A stretch of 61,442 nucleotides of DNA from Lachnospiraceae bacterium MC2017 (GTDB lineage: Bacteria > Bacillota > Clostridia > Lachnospirales > Lachnospiraceae). The stretch covers positions 1-61,442 of the forward strand of contig JNJK01000029.1 in NCBI GenBank assembly GCA_000701625.1. Reading direction: 5' to 3'. Shown in pieces: positions 43,427-52,119 of this stretch. The notes under the pieces were generated by a model. The model had not been told where the DNA came from. It ran no database searches and was given only the letters and a program-made list of their open reading frames with translations. A program made the translations under genes and the position numbers. The first letter of the stretch is position 1; every line of letters starts with the position of its first letter.

Positions 43427-44682
43427 GCAGAGTTTTAGTTATAGGATGCGGTGGTGTAGCACAGGTTGCTATCCAGAAGTGCTGTCAGAACAGTGCTGTT
43501 TTTAAGGAATTATGCATTGCAAGCCGCACTAAGTCAAAGTGTGATGATCTCAAGAATAAGCTTGAGGGAAAGACATCTACCATCGTAACAACTGCCCAGG
43601 TTGATGCTGATAATGTAGAAGAAGTTAAGACTCTCATAAATTCCTATAAGCCGGATGTCGTACTTAACGTGGCTCTTCCTTATCAGGATCTGACAATTAT
43701 GGATGCTTGTCTCGCATGCGGTGTTCATTATGTTGATACAGCTAATTATGAGCCTGAGGACACCGATGATCCGGAGTGGAGAAAGATCTACGAAAAGAGA
43801 TGTAAAGATTTAGGCTTTTCTGCTTACTTCGATTATTCATGGCAGTGGGCATATGATCAGAAATTTAAGGATGCAGGCCTCACAGCACTCCTCGGAACAG
43901 GATTTGATCCCGGCGTTACAAGCGTATTTTCTGCATATGCATTAAAGCACTATTTTGATGAGATCCACACCATCGACATTCTTGACTGCAATGGCGGAGA
44001 TCACGGATATCCTTTTGCTACTAATTTCAATCCGGAAGTAAATTTGAGAGAAGTGAGTGCTCCGGGAAGCTATTGGGAAGATGGACACTGGATAGAAGTA
44101 CCGGCAATGTCCATTAAGCGCGAGTATGATTTCCCGCAGGTTGGCAAAAAGGATATGTATCTCCTGCACCACGAGGAGATCGAGGCACTTGCAAAGAATA
44201 TCCCTGGTGTAAAGAGGATCCGTTTCTTCATGACCTTTGGTCAGAGCTATCTTACACACATGAAGTGCCTTGAAAATGTAGGCATGCTCTCTACAACTCC
44301 GATCAATTTCAATGGCCATGAGATCGTACCTATCCAGTTCTTAAAGGCTCTTCTTCCGGATCCGGCATCACTCGGACCGAGAACTGTCGGAAAAACAAAT
44401 ATCGGATGTATCTTTACCGGAATTAAGGACGGAAAAGAAAAGACCATCTGCATTTACAATGTTTGTGATCATCAGGAGTGCTACAAAGAACTCGGAAGCC
44501 AGGCGATCAGCTATACAACAGGCGTTCCGGCAATGATCGGTACTGCACTTGTTGCAAATGGCATTTGGAATAAGAGAGGTACTCTCACAACTGATGAGTT
44601 CGATCCCGATCCGTACATGGAAATGCTGACAGAATTTGGTCTGCCATGGATCGTTGACGAAAATCCTGCAACAGTGGAATAA
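43423..44682 (+). CDS. Carboxynorspermidine/carboxyspermidine synthase
   Basis: A 419-residue saccharopine-dehydrogenase-like enzyme. The NAD(P) loop is RVLVIGCGGVAQVAIQKC. Placed before nspC, it matches carboxy(nor)spermidine dehydrogenase, which reductively joins aspartate semialdehyde and putrescine to give carboxyspermidine. Its ATG overlaps the speE stop by 4 nt, so translation is coupled. The lysC gene at 34375 supplies the pathway leading to aspartate semialdehyde. Confidence 0.88.
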   Translation: MSRVLVIGCGGVAQVAIQKCCQNSAVFKELCIASRTKSKCDDLKNKLEGKTSTIVTTAQVDADNVEEVKTLINSYKPDVVLNVALPYQDLTIMDACLACGVHYVDTANYEPEDTDDPEWRKIYEKRCKDLGFSAYFDYSWQWAYDQKFKDAGLTALLGTGFDPGVTSVFSAYALKHYFDEIHTIDILDCNGGDHGYPFATNFNPEVNLREVSAPGSYWEDGHWIEVPAMSIKREYDFPQVGKKDMYLLHHEEIEALAKNIPGVKRIRFFMTFGQSYLTHMKCLENVGMLSTTPINFNGHEIVPIQFLKALLPDPASLGPRTVGKTNIGCIFTGIKDGKEKTICIYNVCDHQECYKELGSQAISYTTGVPAMIGTALVANGIWNKRGTLTTDEFDPDPYMEMLTEFGLPWIVDENPATVE

Positions 44683-44694
44683 AGGAAAAACAAA

Positions 44695-45822
44695 TTGAAA
44701 GATACTGAACTTAAAACACCTGTGTATCTTGTGGATGAAAAAAGGATCAGGGACAACCTTGAAATACTGCATACCGTAGAGGAAAGAACCGGATGTCATA
44801 TCCTTCTTGCTCAAAAAGCCTTCTCTATGTTTAGTATTTATCCTTTAATCTCTAAATATATTTCCGGTGCGACGGCCAGCGGTCTTTACGAAGCGCGACT
44901 TGCTCACGAAAAAATGCAGGGTGAAAATCATGTTTTTTGCCCTGCCTATACAGAAAGTGAGCTGTGCGAGATATGTGAAATATGTGATCATATCAGCTTT
45001 AATTCGCTGCGTCAGCTGGAACTGCATCGATCTATTTGGGAAAAGTCCGAAGCAAGTGTCGGAATCCGCATCAATCCCGAATATTCAACGCAGGAAGGTC
45101 ATGAGATATATGATCCCTGTTCACCGGGCTCACGTTTGGGGATAAGAAGAAAGGATCTTCCTGAGCATCTTCCTAAGGGTGTTGAGGGGATACATTTTCA
45201 CACACTTTGTGAACAGGATGCCGAACCATTGGCACGGACGGTTGCCTCAGTTGAGGAAAATTTTAGCACGTACTTAAAAGAAGCCAGGTGGGTAAATCTG
45301 GGAGGAGGACATCATATAACCAAACCCGGATATGACATTTCTCTTCTTGAAAAGACGATCCTCCATTTAAGAAAAACATATGACGTTGAAGTATATCTGG
45401 AACCCGGAGAGGCAATAGCACTGAACGCCGGATATCTCTATACAAAGGTAATGGATATAGTTGAAAGCGATATGCCGATCCTGATCCTCGATGCATCAGC
45501 AGCATGTCATATGCCTGATGTTTTGGAAATGCCATATCACCCACCACTTCGAAACAGCGGACTTCCGCGCGAGAAAGCAGTTACCTGCCGACTCGCATCC
45601 AGAACCTGTCTTGCAGGAGATGTTATAGGGGAATATAGCTTTGACAGGATACCTGAAATAGGCGAAACTCTCATATTTGAGGACATGGCAATTTATTCCA
45701 TGGTTAAGAATAATACCTTTAACGGCATGCCTTTACCTGATATAGCATTGATGCATGAAAACGGTGAATGTGAAGTAATAAGAAGCTTTGGATATGATGA
45801 CTTCAAAAACCGATTGTCATGA
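44695..45822 (+). CDS. nspC: Carboxynorspermidine/carboxyspermidine decarboxylase
   Basis: A 375-residue fold-III PLP decarboxylase. The PLP lysine is in LLAQKAFSMF, with EGIHFHTLCEQ and LEPGEA as later conserved blocks. It removes CO2 from carboxyspermidine, giving spermidine. The start is TTG at 44695, with AAGGA 8 nt before; no ATG is well placed. It follows the dehydrogenase by 12 nt. Confidence 0.9.
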   Translation: MKDTELKTPVYLVDEKRIRDNLEILHTVEERTGCHILLAQKAFSMFSIYPLISKYISGATASGLYEARLAHEKMQGENHVFCPAYTESELCEICEICDHISFNSLRQLELHRSIWEKSEASVGIRINPEYSTQEGHEIYDPCSPGSRLGIRRKDLPEHLPKGVEGIHFHTLCEQDAEPLARTVASVEENFSTYLKEARWVNLGGGHHITKPGYDISLLEKTILHLRKTYDVEVYLEPGEAIALNAGYLYTKVMDIVESDMPILILDASAACHMPDVLEMPYHPPLRNSGLPREKAVTCRLASRTCLAGDVIGEYSFDRIPEIGETLIFEDMAIYSMVKNNTFNGMPLPDIALMHENGECEVIRSFGYDDFKNRLS

Positions 45823-45857
45823 CAACGTTAATGAATTGTTAAAATGAAAGCAAAAAA

Positions 45858-46976
45858 ATGATCATACATAATCAGAATCCGTCTTCTGACGGCTACTATA
45901 TGCCGGCAGAGTATGCCCCTCATGCAGGCACTCTCTTAATATGGCCTACACGTCCCGGAAGTTGGGGAAAAGATCCTGCAAAAGCACAAAAAGCTTTTGT
46001 AAAGATTGCTGAAGCACTGGCTCCGCACGAAAAAGTCTATTTTCTTGCGGATAGCGAGCACGTAGAGGAAGCTAAGTCTTCTCTCGGAAAAAATGCAGAA
46101 GTACTTGCGATTCCTACTAACGATGCCTGGGCGAGAGATGTGGGTCCAACGTTTGTCACAAACGGACATGATATACGAGGTATAAACTGGAAATTTAATG
46201 CCTGGGGCGGAAATGTTGATGGTCTTTACGCAGACTGGGAAAAAGATGATGCTGCGGCAGTCTCTTTTTGTGACGCAGTAAAAAAAGATATTTACGACTT
46301 TAGTGACTTCGTATTAGAAGGCGGCTCCATTCATTCCGACGGTGAAGGAACCCTGCTCGTTACCGAAGCCTGTCTCCTGAGCGCAGGACGTAATCCCGAA
46401 CTCTCCCTGGAACAAATAGAAAAGAAGCTTTGTGACGCGCTGGGTGTAAAAAAAGTATTGTGGCTTCCCTACGGCATATATAATGACGAGACAAATGAAC
46501 ACGTTGATAACGTATGTGCTTTTATAGGTCCCGCCGAAGTCGTACTTGCCTGGACCGATGACGAATCTGACCCTCAATACGCAATGTCAAAGGCAGATTA
46601 TGACTATTTGTCATGCGTTACTGATGCAAAGGGCAGAACTATCACGATACATAAGCTTCCTATCCCGGATAAACCAGTTCTTATCAGTGAAGAAGATCTT
46701 GCCAAATATGAGTTTGAAGAGGGTGAAGACGTCAGAGACACCGGCGAACGGCTGGCAGCCAGTTACGTTAATTTTTACTTCGGTAATGAAATCGCTTTAA
46801 TCCCTCAATTTGGTGGAGAAAACCTATCAAGTGATAAGCGAGCTCTGGATATCATGAGAAAACTCTGCCCTGATAGAGAAGTAATAGGGATTGATTCAAG
46901 AGAGATCCTGCTTGGCGGCGGAAATATACACTGCATCACGCAGCAGATCCCGAAACGGAAAGGAAATACGCAATGA
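45858..46976 (+). CDS. aguA: Agmatine deiminase
   Basis: A 372-residue enzyme of the guanidino-modifying fold. It opens [22 protein letters not shown] and ends with the catalytic Cys in [27 protein letters not shown] supplies substrate contacts. It converts agmatine to N-carbamoylputrescine and ammonia. The ribosome site is weak (GAAAG), so it may depend on upstream translation. Confidence 0.93.
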   Translation: MIIHNQNPSSDGYYMPAEYAPHAGTLLIWPTRPGSWGKDPAKAQKAFVKIAEALAPHEKVYFLADSEHVEEAKSSLGKNAEVLAIPTNDAWARDVGPTFVTNGHDIRGINWKFNAWGGNVDGLYADWEKDDAAAVSFCDAVKKDIYDFSDFVLEGGSIHSDGEGTLLVTEACLLSAGRNPELSLEQIEKKLCDALGVKKVLWLPYGIYNDETNEHVDNVCAFIGPAEVVLAWTDDESDPQYAMSKADYDYLSCVTDAKGRTITIHKLPIPDKPVLISEEDLAKYEFEEGEDVRDTGERLAASYVNFYFGNEIALIPQFGGENLSSDKRALDIMRKLCPDREVIGIDSREILLGGGNIHCITQQIPKRKGNTQ

Positions 46977-47848
46977 GTTCAGTAAAAATCGCTGCAATAC
47001 AGATGAGCTGCGAATCGAATCCAGATGCAAATATCGCTCATGCAGAAAAACTGATACGCAAAGCTGCTAGTGAGGGCTCCAGGATAATACTCCTGCCTGA
47101 ATTATTTGAAAGACCGTATTTCTGTCAGGAGCGAAGATACGAGTATTATGAGTATGCAACCCGTACAGACGAAAATCCGGCAGTACAGCGATTCAAAGAT
47201 ATCGCACGTGAGTTGAATATAGTACTCCCTATAAGTTTCTACGAAAAAGACGGTACACGACTTTTTAATTCTATCGCAATGATAGATGCCGACGGTTCTA
47301 TTATGGGTGTATACCGTAAAACGCATATACCTGATGATCACTATTATCAGGAAAAGTTTTATTTCACACCGGGAAATACCGGTTTTAAGGTATGGAACAC
47401 ACGATATGGTAATGTCGGTGTCGGAATCTGCTGGGATCAGTGGTTTCCTGAAACCGCGAGATGCATGGCACTTAAAGGGGCTGATATACTGCTCTATCCC
47501 ACAGCAATTGGCAGTGAACCTATACTGGATGTTGACAGTGCTCCTCATTGGCAGCGCACGATGCAGGGGCATTCAGCGGCAAATATCATTCCTGTAGCTG
47601 CTGCCAATCGCTTCGGTCTGGAAAAAGTAACTCCATGCAGGGAGAACGGAAACCAGTCCTCCGAGCTGTTGTTTTACGGCAAAAGCTTTATAACAGACGA
47701 AACCGGCGCGATACTTACAGAAGCAGAACGCAGTGGTGATGTGATACTTTCCGCAGAATTTGATTTCGATAAGATCCGTGAAGAACGTCTTTCATGGGGA
47801 TTATTCAGAGATCGACGACCAGAATGTTATAGTGACATAACGAATTAA
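46973..47848 (+). CDS. aguB: N-carbamoylputrescine amidase
   Basis: A 291-residue nitrilase-family enzyme with the Glu-Lys-Cys triad visible: [26 protein letters not shown] and [12 protein letters not shown]. It hydrolyses N-carbamoylputrescine to putrescine, which then feeds the two spermidine routes. Its ATG overlaps the aguA stop (ATGA). It is the last gene of the operon; a terminator follows. Confidence 0.93.
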   Translation: MSSVKIAAIQMSCESNPDANIAHAEKLIRKAASEGSRIILLPELFERPYFCQERRYEYYEYATRTDENPAVQRFKDIARELNIVLPISFYEKDGTRLFNSIAMIDADGSIMGVYRKTHIPDDHYYQEKFYFTPGNTGFKVWNTRYGNVGVGICWDQWFPETARCMALKGADILLYPTAIGSEPILDVDSAPHWQRTMQGHSAANIIPVAAANRFGLEKVTPCRENGNQSSELLFYGKSFITDETGAILTEAERSGDVILSAEFDFDKIREERLSWGLFRDRRPECYSDITN

Positions 47849-47856
47849 CAAAGAAC

Positions 47857-47903
47857 AGAAGAAGAGCCTTCCCTGAATACGGAAAAATGCTCTTCTTCTA
47901 TTC
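47857..47903 (+). terminator. Terminator of the polyamine operon
   Basis: AGAAGAAGAGC pairs with GCTCTTCTTCT, with inner TTCC/GGAA. Confidence 0.75.
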
Positions 47904-47939
47904 TTTCGCCTTACTATATGATGATATACGTTTTTTAGA

Positions 47940-48938
47940 TCAAACGTCCACGGAACGCAAAATAATATCCGCGATCTGCTCCTGTGCCTTTCTGCCTTCA
48001 GGATTTGTCAGTATCGGAAAAACATGATTAAGTCCCTTGCCAACAACGAGTTTTGCGTCAACACCTGCTTTTGTCATTTTCTCATATAATTCTTCCTCTA
48101 ATGGGTAAAACGCCTCTCTTGTGCCGGTAAATACGGTAGTTCTTCCCATCCCCCTCATATCTCCTCGTATTGGAGAAACATGGTAATCCCCTCTTTCCTC
48201 ATCGCTTCCTGCCCATCTTTTTACAAGTGGGATACATCCGGAAGTATTAATAAAAGGACATACCTTTTCATATTTTTTGACGACTTTTGCCTCTTCTTCC
48301 GAATATAAGGATTCCACAAATGGCGATATGAGGATCAGCTCATCCGGCTGAGAAAAATTCAGCGTTAACAGATCCTCAGCTATTGCAAGTGCCATTCCGC
48401 CTCCGGCACTGTCTCCGGCAAGAATGATCTTACACCCTTCATTATTCCTGACAGTATTCATATATAGATCTGTTATTGCAGGAAAAGTATCATGGTAATT
48501 ATGGAATGGAAGCAGTGGATAAAGAGGCGCGACTACTTTTGCCCCTGTTTTCTTTATCATGTTATTCATAAATTTCCAATGATGCTCTGATGGCTGTTCA
48601 CAATTTCCCCCACCGTGAATGTAGAAAAGAATGAGATTTGATGCGCTTTCCTGATTTAAGTAAAAAACCTGCATCCCATATTCATACTTTTCTTTAATAG
48701 AGCATTCAAATTTAACCTTGTCCGGAATGGTATATAACTGTTCTCCTATTTTTTCATACTCCTGCATCCGGGCCTCAAAATCCTCGGCAGAACCCTTGAA
48801 TTTCATACGTGTAGGAATAAGCCAGATTATCCGTTCTGTAATAGTAGCTCTTAAAGAACGGTGATAGTAGAGATGAGATACCAGAAAATCAATAAAGATC
48901 AATGATACTATCATTAAAAGACAATATGTAAAGACCAT
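47940..48938 (-). CDS. Membrane-anchored alpha/beta hydrolase (HSL-type esterase)
   Basis: A 332-residue protein. Residues 1-25 form a membrane anchor (MVFTYCLLMIVSLIFIDFLV). The hydrolase domain has the oxyanion HGGG, the nucleophile motif GDSAGGGMAL, and a late His in GLNHVFP; an Asp in the usual place completes a likely triad. It resembles hormone-sensitive-lipase/carboxylesterase enzymes acting on short acyl esters. No co-transcribed partner is seen. Confidence 0.82.
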   Translation of the reverse strand: MVFTYCLLMIVSLIFIDFLVSHLYYHRSLRATITERIIWLIPTRMKFKGSAEDFEARMQEYEKIGEQLYTIPDKVKFECSIKEKYEYGMQVFYLNQESASNLILFYIHGGGNCEQPSEHHWKFMNNMIKKTGAKVVAPLYPLLPFHNYHDTFPAITDLYMNTVRNNEGCKIILAGDSAGGGMALAIAEDLLTLNFSQPDELILISPFVESLYSEEEAKVVKKYEKVCPFINTSGCIPLVKRWAGSDEERGDYHVSPIRGDMRGMGRTTVFTGTREAFYPLEEELYEKMTKAGVDAKLVVGKGLNHVFPILTNPEGRKAQEQIADIILRSVDV

Positions 48939-49070
48939 GTGTATTTATACCTCCCAAAAAAGAATATAGAATCCGCGCGCGTCGCATCACAATGCGCGTA
49001 ATGCATCCATCCTTACTATATGTATCGTTTATTCCGAACTTTCATTTAAGGTTGTATAGGTATAAAAAAT

Positions 49071-49105
49071 GAGCCTTGAAAGGAACTGATAACCTTTCAA
49101 AGCTC
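49071..49105 (-). terminator. Terminator of the flavin-reductase gene
   Basis: GAGC-c-TTGAAAGG pairs with CCTTTCAA-a-GCTC; on the minus strand ATTTTTTATA follows. Confidence 0.75.
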
Positions 49106-49136
49106 TACTCGCATGAAATATAAATTTTTACGCCGT

Positions 49137-49688
49137 TTATGCAGCAATAAACTTATCAGCAAGTGCTGCAGCCTGCTCCATTGCACCGGACTTTTCAATA
49201 TCTTCAGCAGTTCTAATACCGGGGATCATGATCTCATCTACGATATTAGCATCCATAAACTCCATTGATTTACGGAAAGAATACTCAAATCCACGCATAG
49301 CATTTTCATCATCATCTGAGCAGCAGGTAAGAAGAGCACATTTCTTACCGGCAAAACTCTTCCCTGCAACTTTGAATGCGCGGAAGTGATCCATAACAGC
49401 CTTTATCTGAGAAGGTGCAGAATACCAATAAACAGGAGCTGCAAATACCAGACCATCTGCATCCATGATATCATTTGCAAGCTCATTAAACTGTTCTTCA
49501 ACTGCACATGCTACACCATTCTTAAAGCAGTCATCACATGCATAGCATCCTGACATATCAAGTCGAACAGCGTCATATCTTTTAACTTCGATCTCACGCG
49601 CTCTTGCTGCACGGTCAAAGCTATCTGCCATTATCTTAGAATTCCCATCTTTTCTGGGACTACCTGTAATTAAAACGATTTTTTTCAA
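49137..49688 (-). CDS. Flavodoxin-like NAD(P)H-dependent FMN reductase
   Basis: A 183-residue protein beginning (TTG) KKIVLITGSPRKDGNS, the FMN-phosphate loop of this family; AAPVYWYSAPSQIKAVMDHF is the isoalloxazine-contact region. A CYACDDCFKNG Cys cluster near residue 62 is typical of the 'iron-sulfur flavoprotein-like' subgroup. The start at 49688 has GGGAGG 7 nt upstream; longer in-frame readings add a poor N-terminus. Confidence 0.85.
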   Translation of the reverse strand: MKKIVLITGSPRKDGNSKIMADSFDRAARAREIEVKRYDAVRLDMSGCYACDDCFKNGVACAVEEQFNELANDIMDADGLVFAAPVYWYSAPSQIKAVMDHFRAFKVAGKSFAGKKCALLTCCSDDDENAMRGFEYSFRKSMEFMDANIVDEIMIPGIRTAEDIEKSGAMEQAAALADKFIAA

Positions 49689-49803
49689 TTTAGAACCTCC
49701 CGATCCAAAAGAAATGCGAATACTGTATACACAATTAGAGAGTCTACCACAATTTTTGTATATCAAAAGTTCTAAATGAGATACATTTGCAAAAATGGCG
49801 AAA

Positions 49804-49842
49804 AAATTGGAAAACATTGATTTTTCCAACGTTTTCCAATTT
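49804..49842 (-). terminator. Terminator of ackA
   Basis: AAATTGGAAAAC pairs with GTTTTCCAATTT; TTTTTTCGCC follows on the minus strand. A competing inner pairing of TTGGAAAA/TTTTCC is possible. Confidence 0.75.
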
Positions 49843-49857
49843 CTAAAAATTATTTAA

Positions 49858-51063
49858 TTATTTTGCTGCGTTTATAGTCTGTACCACCTGACGCGCGATA
49901 GACATCTCTTCATCGGTAGGAACTACAAATACCTTTATGGTTGAATCAGGTCCGGAAATCATCGCTGTTCCATGAGCTTCGTTATTTGTCTTTTCATCGA
50001 AAGTAACGCCCATTCCGCTGATCCTCTCGCAGATAAGTTTACGTACGAGCCAGCTGTTTTCACCTACTCCTGCTGTAAATGCAATGGCATCAATGCCACC
50101 CATGACAGCATAATATGAACCAATATACTTCGTAATAGCATAGGCCAGTCTCTTAAGAGCACGGACAGCATTTTCATTTCCCTTAACATACTCATCTGTA
50201 AGATCTCGAACATCAGATGAAAGATTATCCGAAAGACCATACAGACCTGATTTATTGTTAAGAATGTCCATTACTTCCTGAAGTGACTTATTCTCTGCAT
50301 GAGCAATGTACTTAACGATCTCCGGATCGATACCACCTGAACGGGTTCCCATGAGAACTCCTGCGAGAGGAGTAAATCCCATAGAAGTATCAACAGATTT
50401 TCCGCCTTTTACTGCAGCTATTGATGTTCCGTTTCCGATATGGCAGGTAACGATCTTAGTCTCTTCAATAGGTTTATTTAAGAGCTTTGCAGTTTCGTTA
50501 GCAACGTATTCATGGCTCATGCCGTGGAAACCATATCGACGAACTCTGTCTCTCTTATAATATTCATAAGGAATACCGTAAAGATATGCTTCTTCAGGCA
50601 TTGTCTGATGGAAAGATGTATCAAAAGCTCCAACCATTACAGTATTTGGCATATACTTCATACATGCACGGATTCCGAGAAGATTTACCGGATTATGGAT
50701 AGGTGCCAGCTCCGCACATTTTTCAATTTCCTTTATAGCATCGGGAGTAAGAATTACAGCATGGCTGAATTTATCTCCACCATGTACGATACGATGACCA
50801 ACAGCATCTATCTCATCAAGACTCTTAACTACACCTGTCTCCGGATCAGTCAGTGCATCGACAAGAATATTGACCGCTTCATAATGATCAGGAAGCGGTA
50901 CGTCCTTTTCATATTTAGAACCTTCTGTCGGTGTATAAACAAAATGTCCCTTATCACTGCCAATTCGCTCAAAAAGTCCCTTTACCTTTACAGATTCATC
51001 TGCTGTTTCGATCAAACGAAATTTTAATGAAGAGCTGCCACAGTTAATGACTAATACTTTCAT
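49858..51063 (-). CDS. ackA: Acetate kinase
   Basis: A 401-residue enzyme of usual length. The ASKHA motifs are complete: MKVLVINCGSSSLKFRL, VGHRIVHGGDKF, YGFHGMSHEY and DTSMGFTPLAGVLMGTRSGG. It makes ATP and acetate from acetyl phosphate, central to fermentative growth. I start at 51063 (GGGAGGAA upstream); a longer reading to 51156 adds a non-family leader. No phosphotransacetylase gene lies beside it. Confidence 0.95.
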   Translation of the reverse strand: MKVLVINCGSSSLKFRLIETADESVKVKGLFERIGSDKGHFVYTPTEGSKYEKDVPLPDHYEAVNILVDALTDPETGVVKSLDEIDAVGHRIVHGGDKFSHAVILTPDAIKEIEKCAELAPIHNPVNLLGIRACMKYMPNTVMVGAFDTSFHQTMPEEAYLYGIPYEYYKRDRVRRYGFHGMSHEYVANETAKLLNKPIEETKIVTCHIGNGTSIAAVKGGKSVDTSMGFTPLAGVLMGTRSGGIDPEIVKYIAHAENKSLQEVMDILNNKSGLYGLSDNLSSDVRDLTDEYVKGNENAVRALKRLAYAITKYIGSYYAVMGGIDAIAFTAGVGENSWLVRKLICERISGMGVTFDEKTNNEAHGTAMISGPDSTIKVFVVPTDEEMSIARQVVQTINAAK

Positions 51064-51239
51064 GCAATTCCTCCCATAAACAAATACTAACAACAAATCC
51101 GACCTTGTCAGATTTCTGTCATCAAAGTAATGATGTGCAAAAATCATTTTGTGCATTTAGTATAATCAAAGCACATCTTATCTCATGGTAACATGTATAT
51201 TCAGTATTGTCATGGTAAATTTTTATTTTGATTTAATAC

Positions 51240-51839
51240 TCAAAATGTACTAATCCGATCACTATTTCGTTTTAATATTTTTTCACTTAGAGGAATAACA
51301 GCAACATCATACTTCATTTTTTGAAACCAGATCTTTCTGCAGTCATTTTCAGAAAGGTGTTCAAATAAAACTTCATTACAATTATTATGAAATTCCTCGA
51401 TAAAATCTTCCATAAAGGCTTCTTTTTGACGTTCGGTCATATCCTCTTTTGACATGATAGACTGTATTTTTCCATCCTGCATCATCATCTGGGTCTTAAC
51501 TATTCCAAATGATATCAGTATCTCATCATAGCTTTGCCTGGTTTTTCCTGATAGCTCTGCAAGAAATACTTCATCCTCTTTATTAGAAAGACCGCTTATA
51601 TAAAATCCTTCAATACTTTCTTCTATGAATTCCTTTTCAATATCATCATAAATCTGCTTTTTCAGTCCTTTTTCAATCATGAGATCGTACATCGAATCCA
51701 GAAAGATCTTACCGGCTTCTTCACGCGAATCTGCTTCGATAAGAAAATGCTCGATGCAGCCGTTCTCGTCGGTTTCATGGTGTCCAGATTCATAAGTCAA
51801 GTGTTCATCGTTTACCCAGCTGACCATGTATTTATTCAT
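51240..51839 (-). CDS. Uncharacterised acidic protein
   Basis: A 199-residue protein I do not recognise, starting MNKYMVSWVNDEHLTYES with GGAGGCG 4-5 nt upstream. It is highly acidic and helical (IYDDIEKEFIEESIEGF; EAFMEDFIEEFHNNCNEV), without signal peptide, membrane span or metal cluster. The Met-rich middle (VKTQMMMQDGKIQSIM) is unusual. It is divergent from the HD-GYP gene at 52120, but no shared role can be shown. Confidence 0.6.
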   Translation of the reverse strand: MNKYMVSWVNDEHLTYESGHHETDENGCIEHFLIEADSREEAGKIFLDSMYDLMIEKGLKKQIYDDIEKEFIEESIEGFYISGLSNKEDEVFLAELSGKTRQSYDEILISFGIVKTQMMMQDGKIQSIMSKEDMTERQKEAFMEDFIEEFHNNCNEVLFEHLSENDCRKIWFQKMKYDVAVIPLSEKILKRNSDRISTF

Positions 51840-51963
51840 AAAATCGCCTCCATGCTGATTCCTTTTGAGGGACTGTTTGTGTCCATTCACTATATTTTTC
51901 GCAAAAACAGACTCATTTGAAAAGGTACTATTATGGTTTTGATTAAAGACAATTTTGTAGTTC

Positions 51964-52083
51964 ACAGCTGCTTTTGTTTTCCATCATTTTCCTCGAAAAG
52001 AACTTTTTTTAGTGCAAAGCAGCGTAAAGAATCATTAATTATTGAGACAAAAATCTCGATATAAATAAAAAGGATTTTTATTT
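51964..52083. promoter_or_regulatory. Inverted repeats before the HD-GYP gene
   Basis: GCTGCTTT (51964-51971) is inverted as AAAGCAGC (52016-52023). AAATAAAAA-GGA-TTTTTATTT (52063-52083) precedes the start by 36 nt, and TTGACA follows it at 52085. No -10 at normal spacing was found for that TTGACA. Confidence 0.35.
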
Positions 52084-52119
52084 ATTGACACGGAAAGTTA
52101 TGTAAATGGCGAGGGGAAA

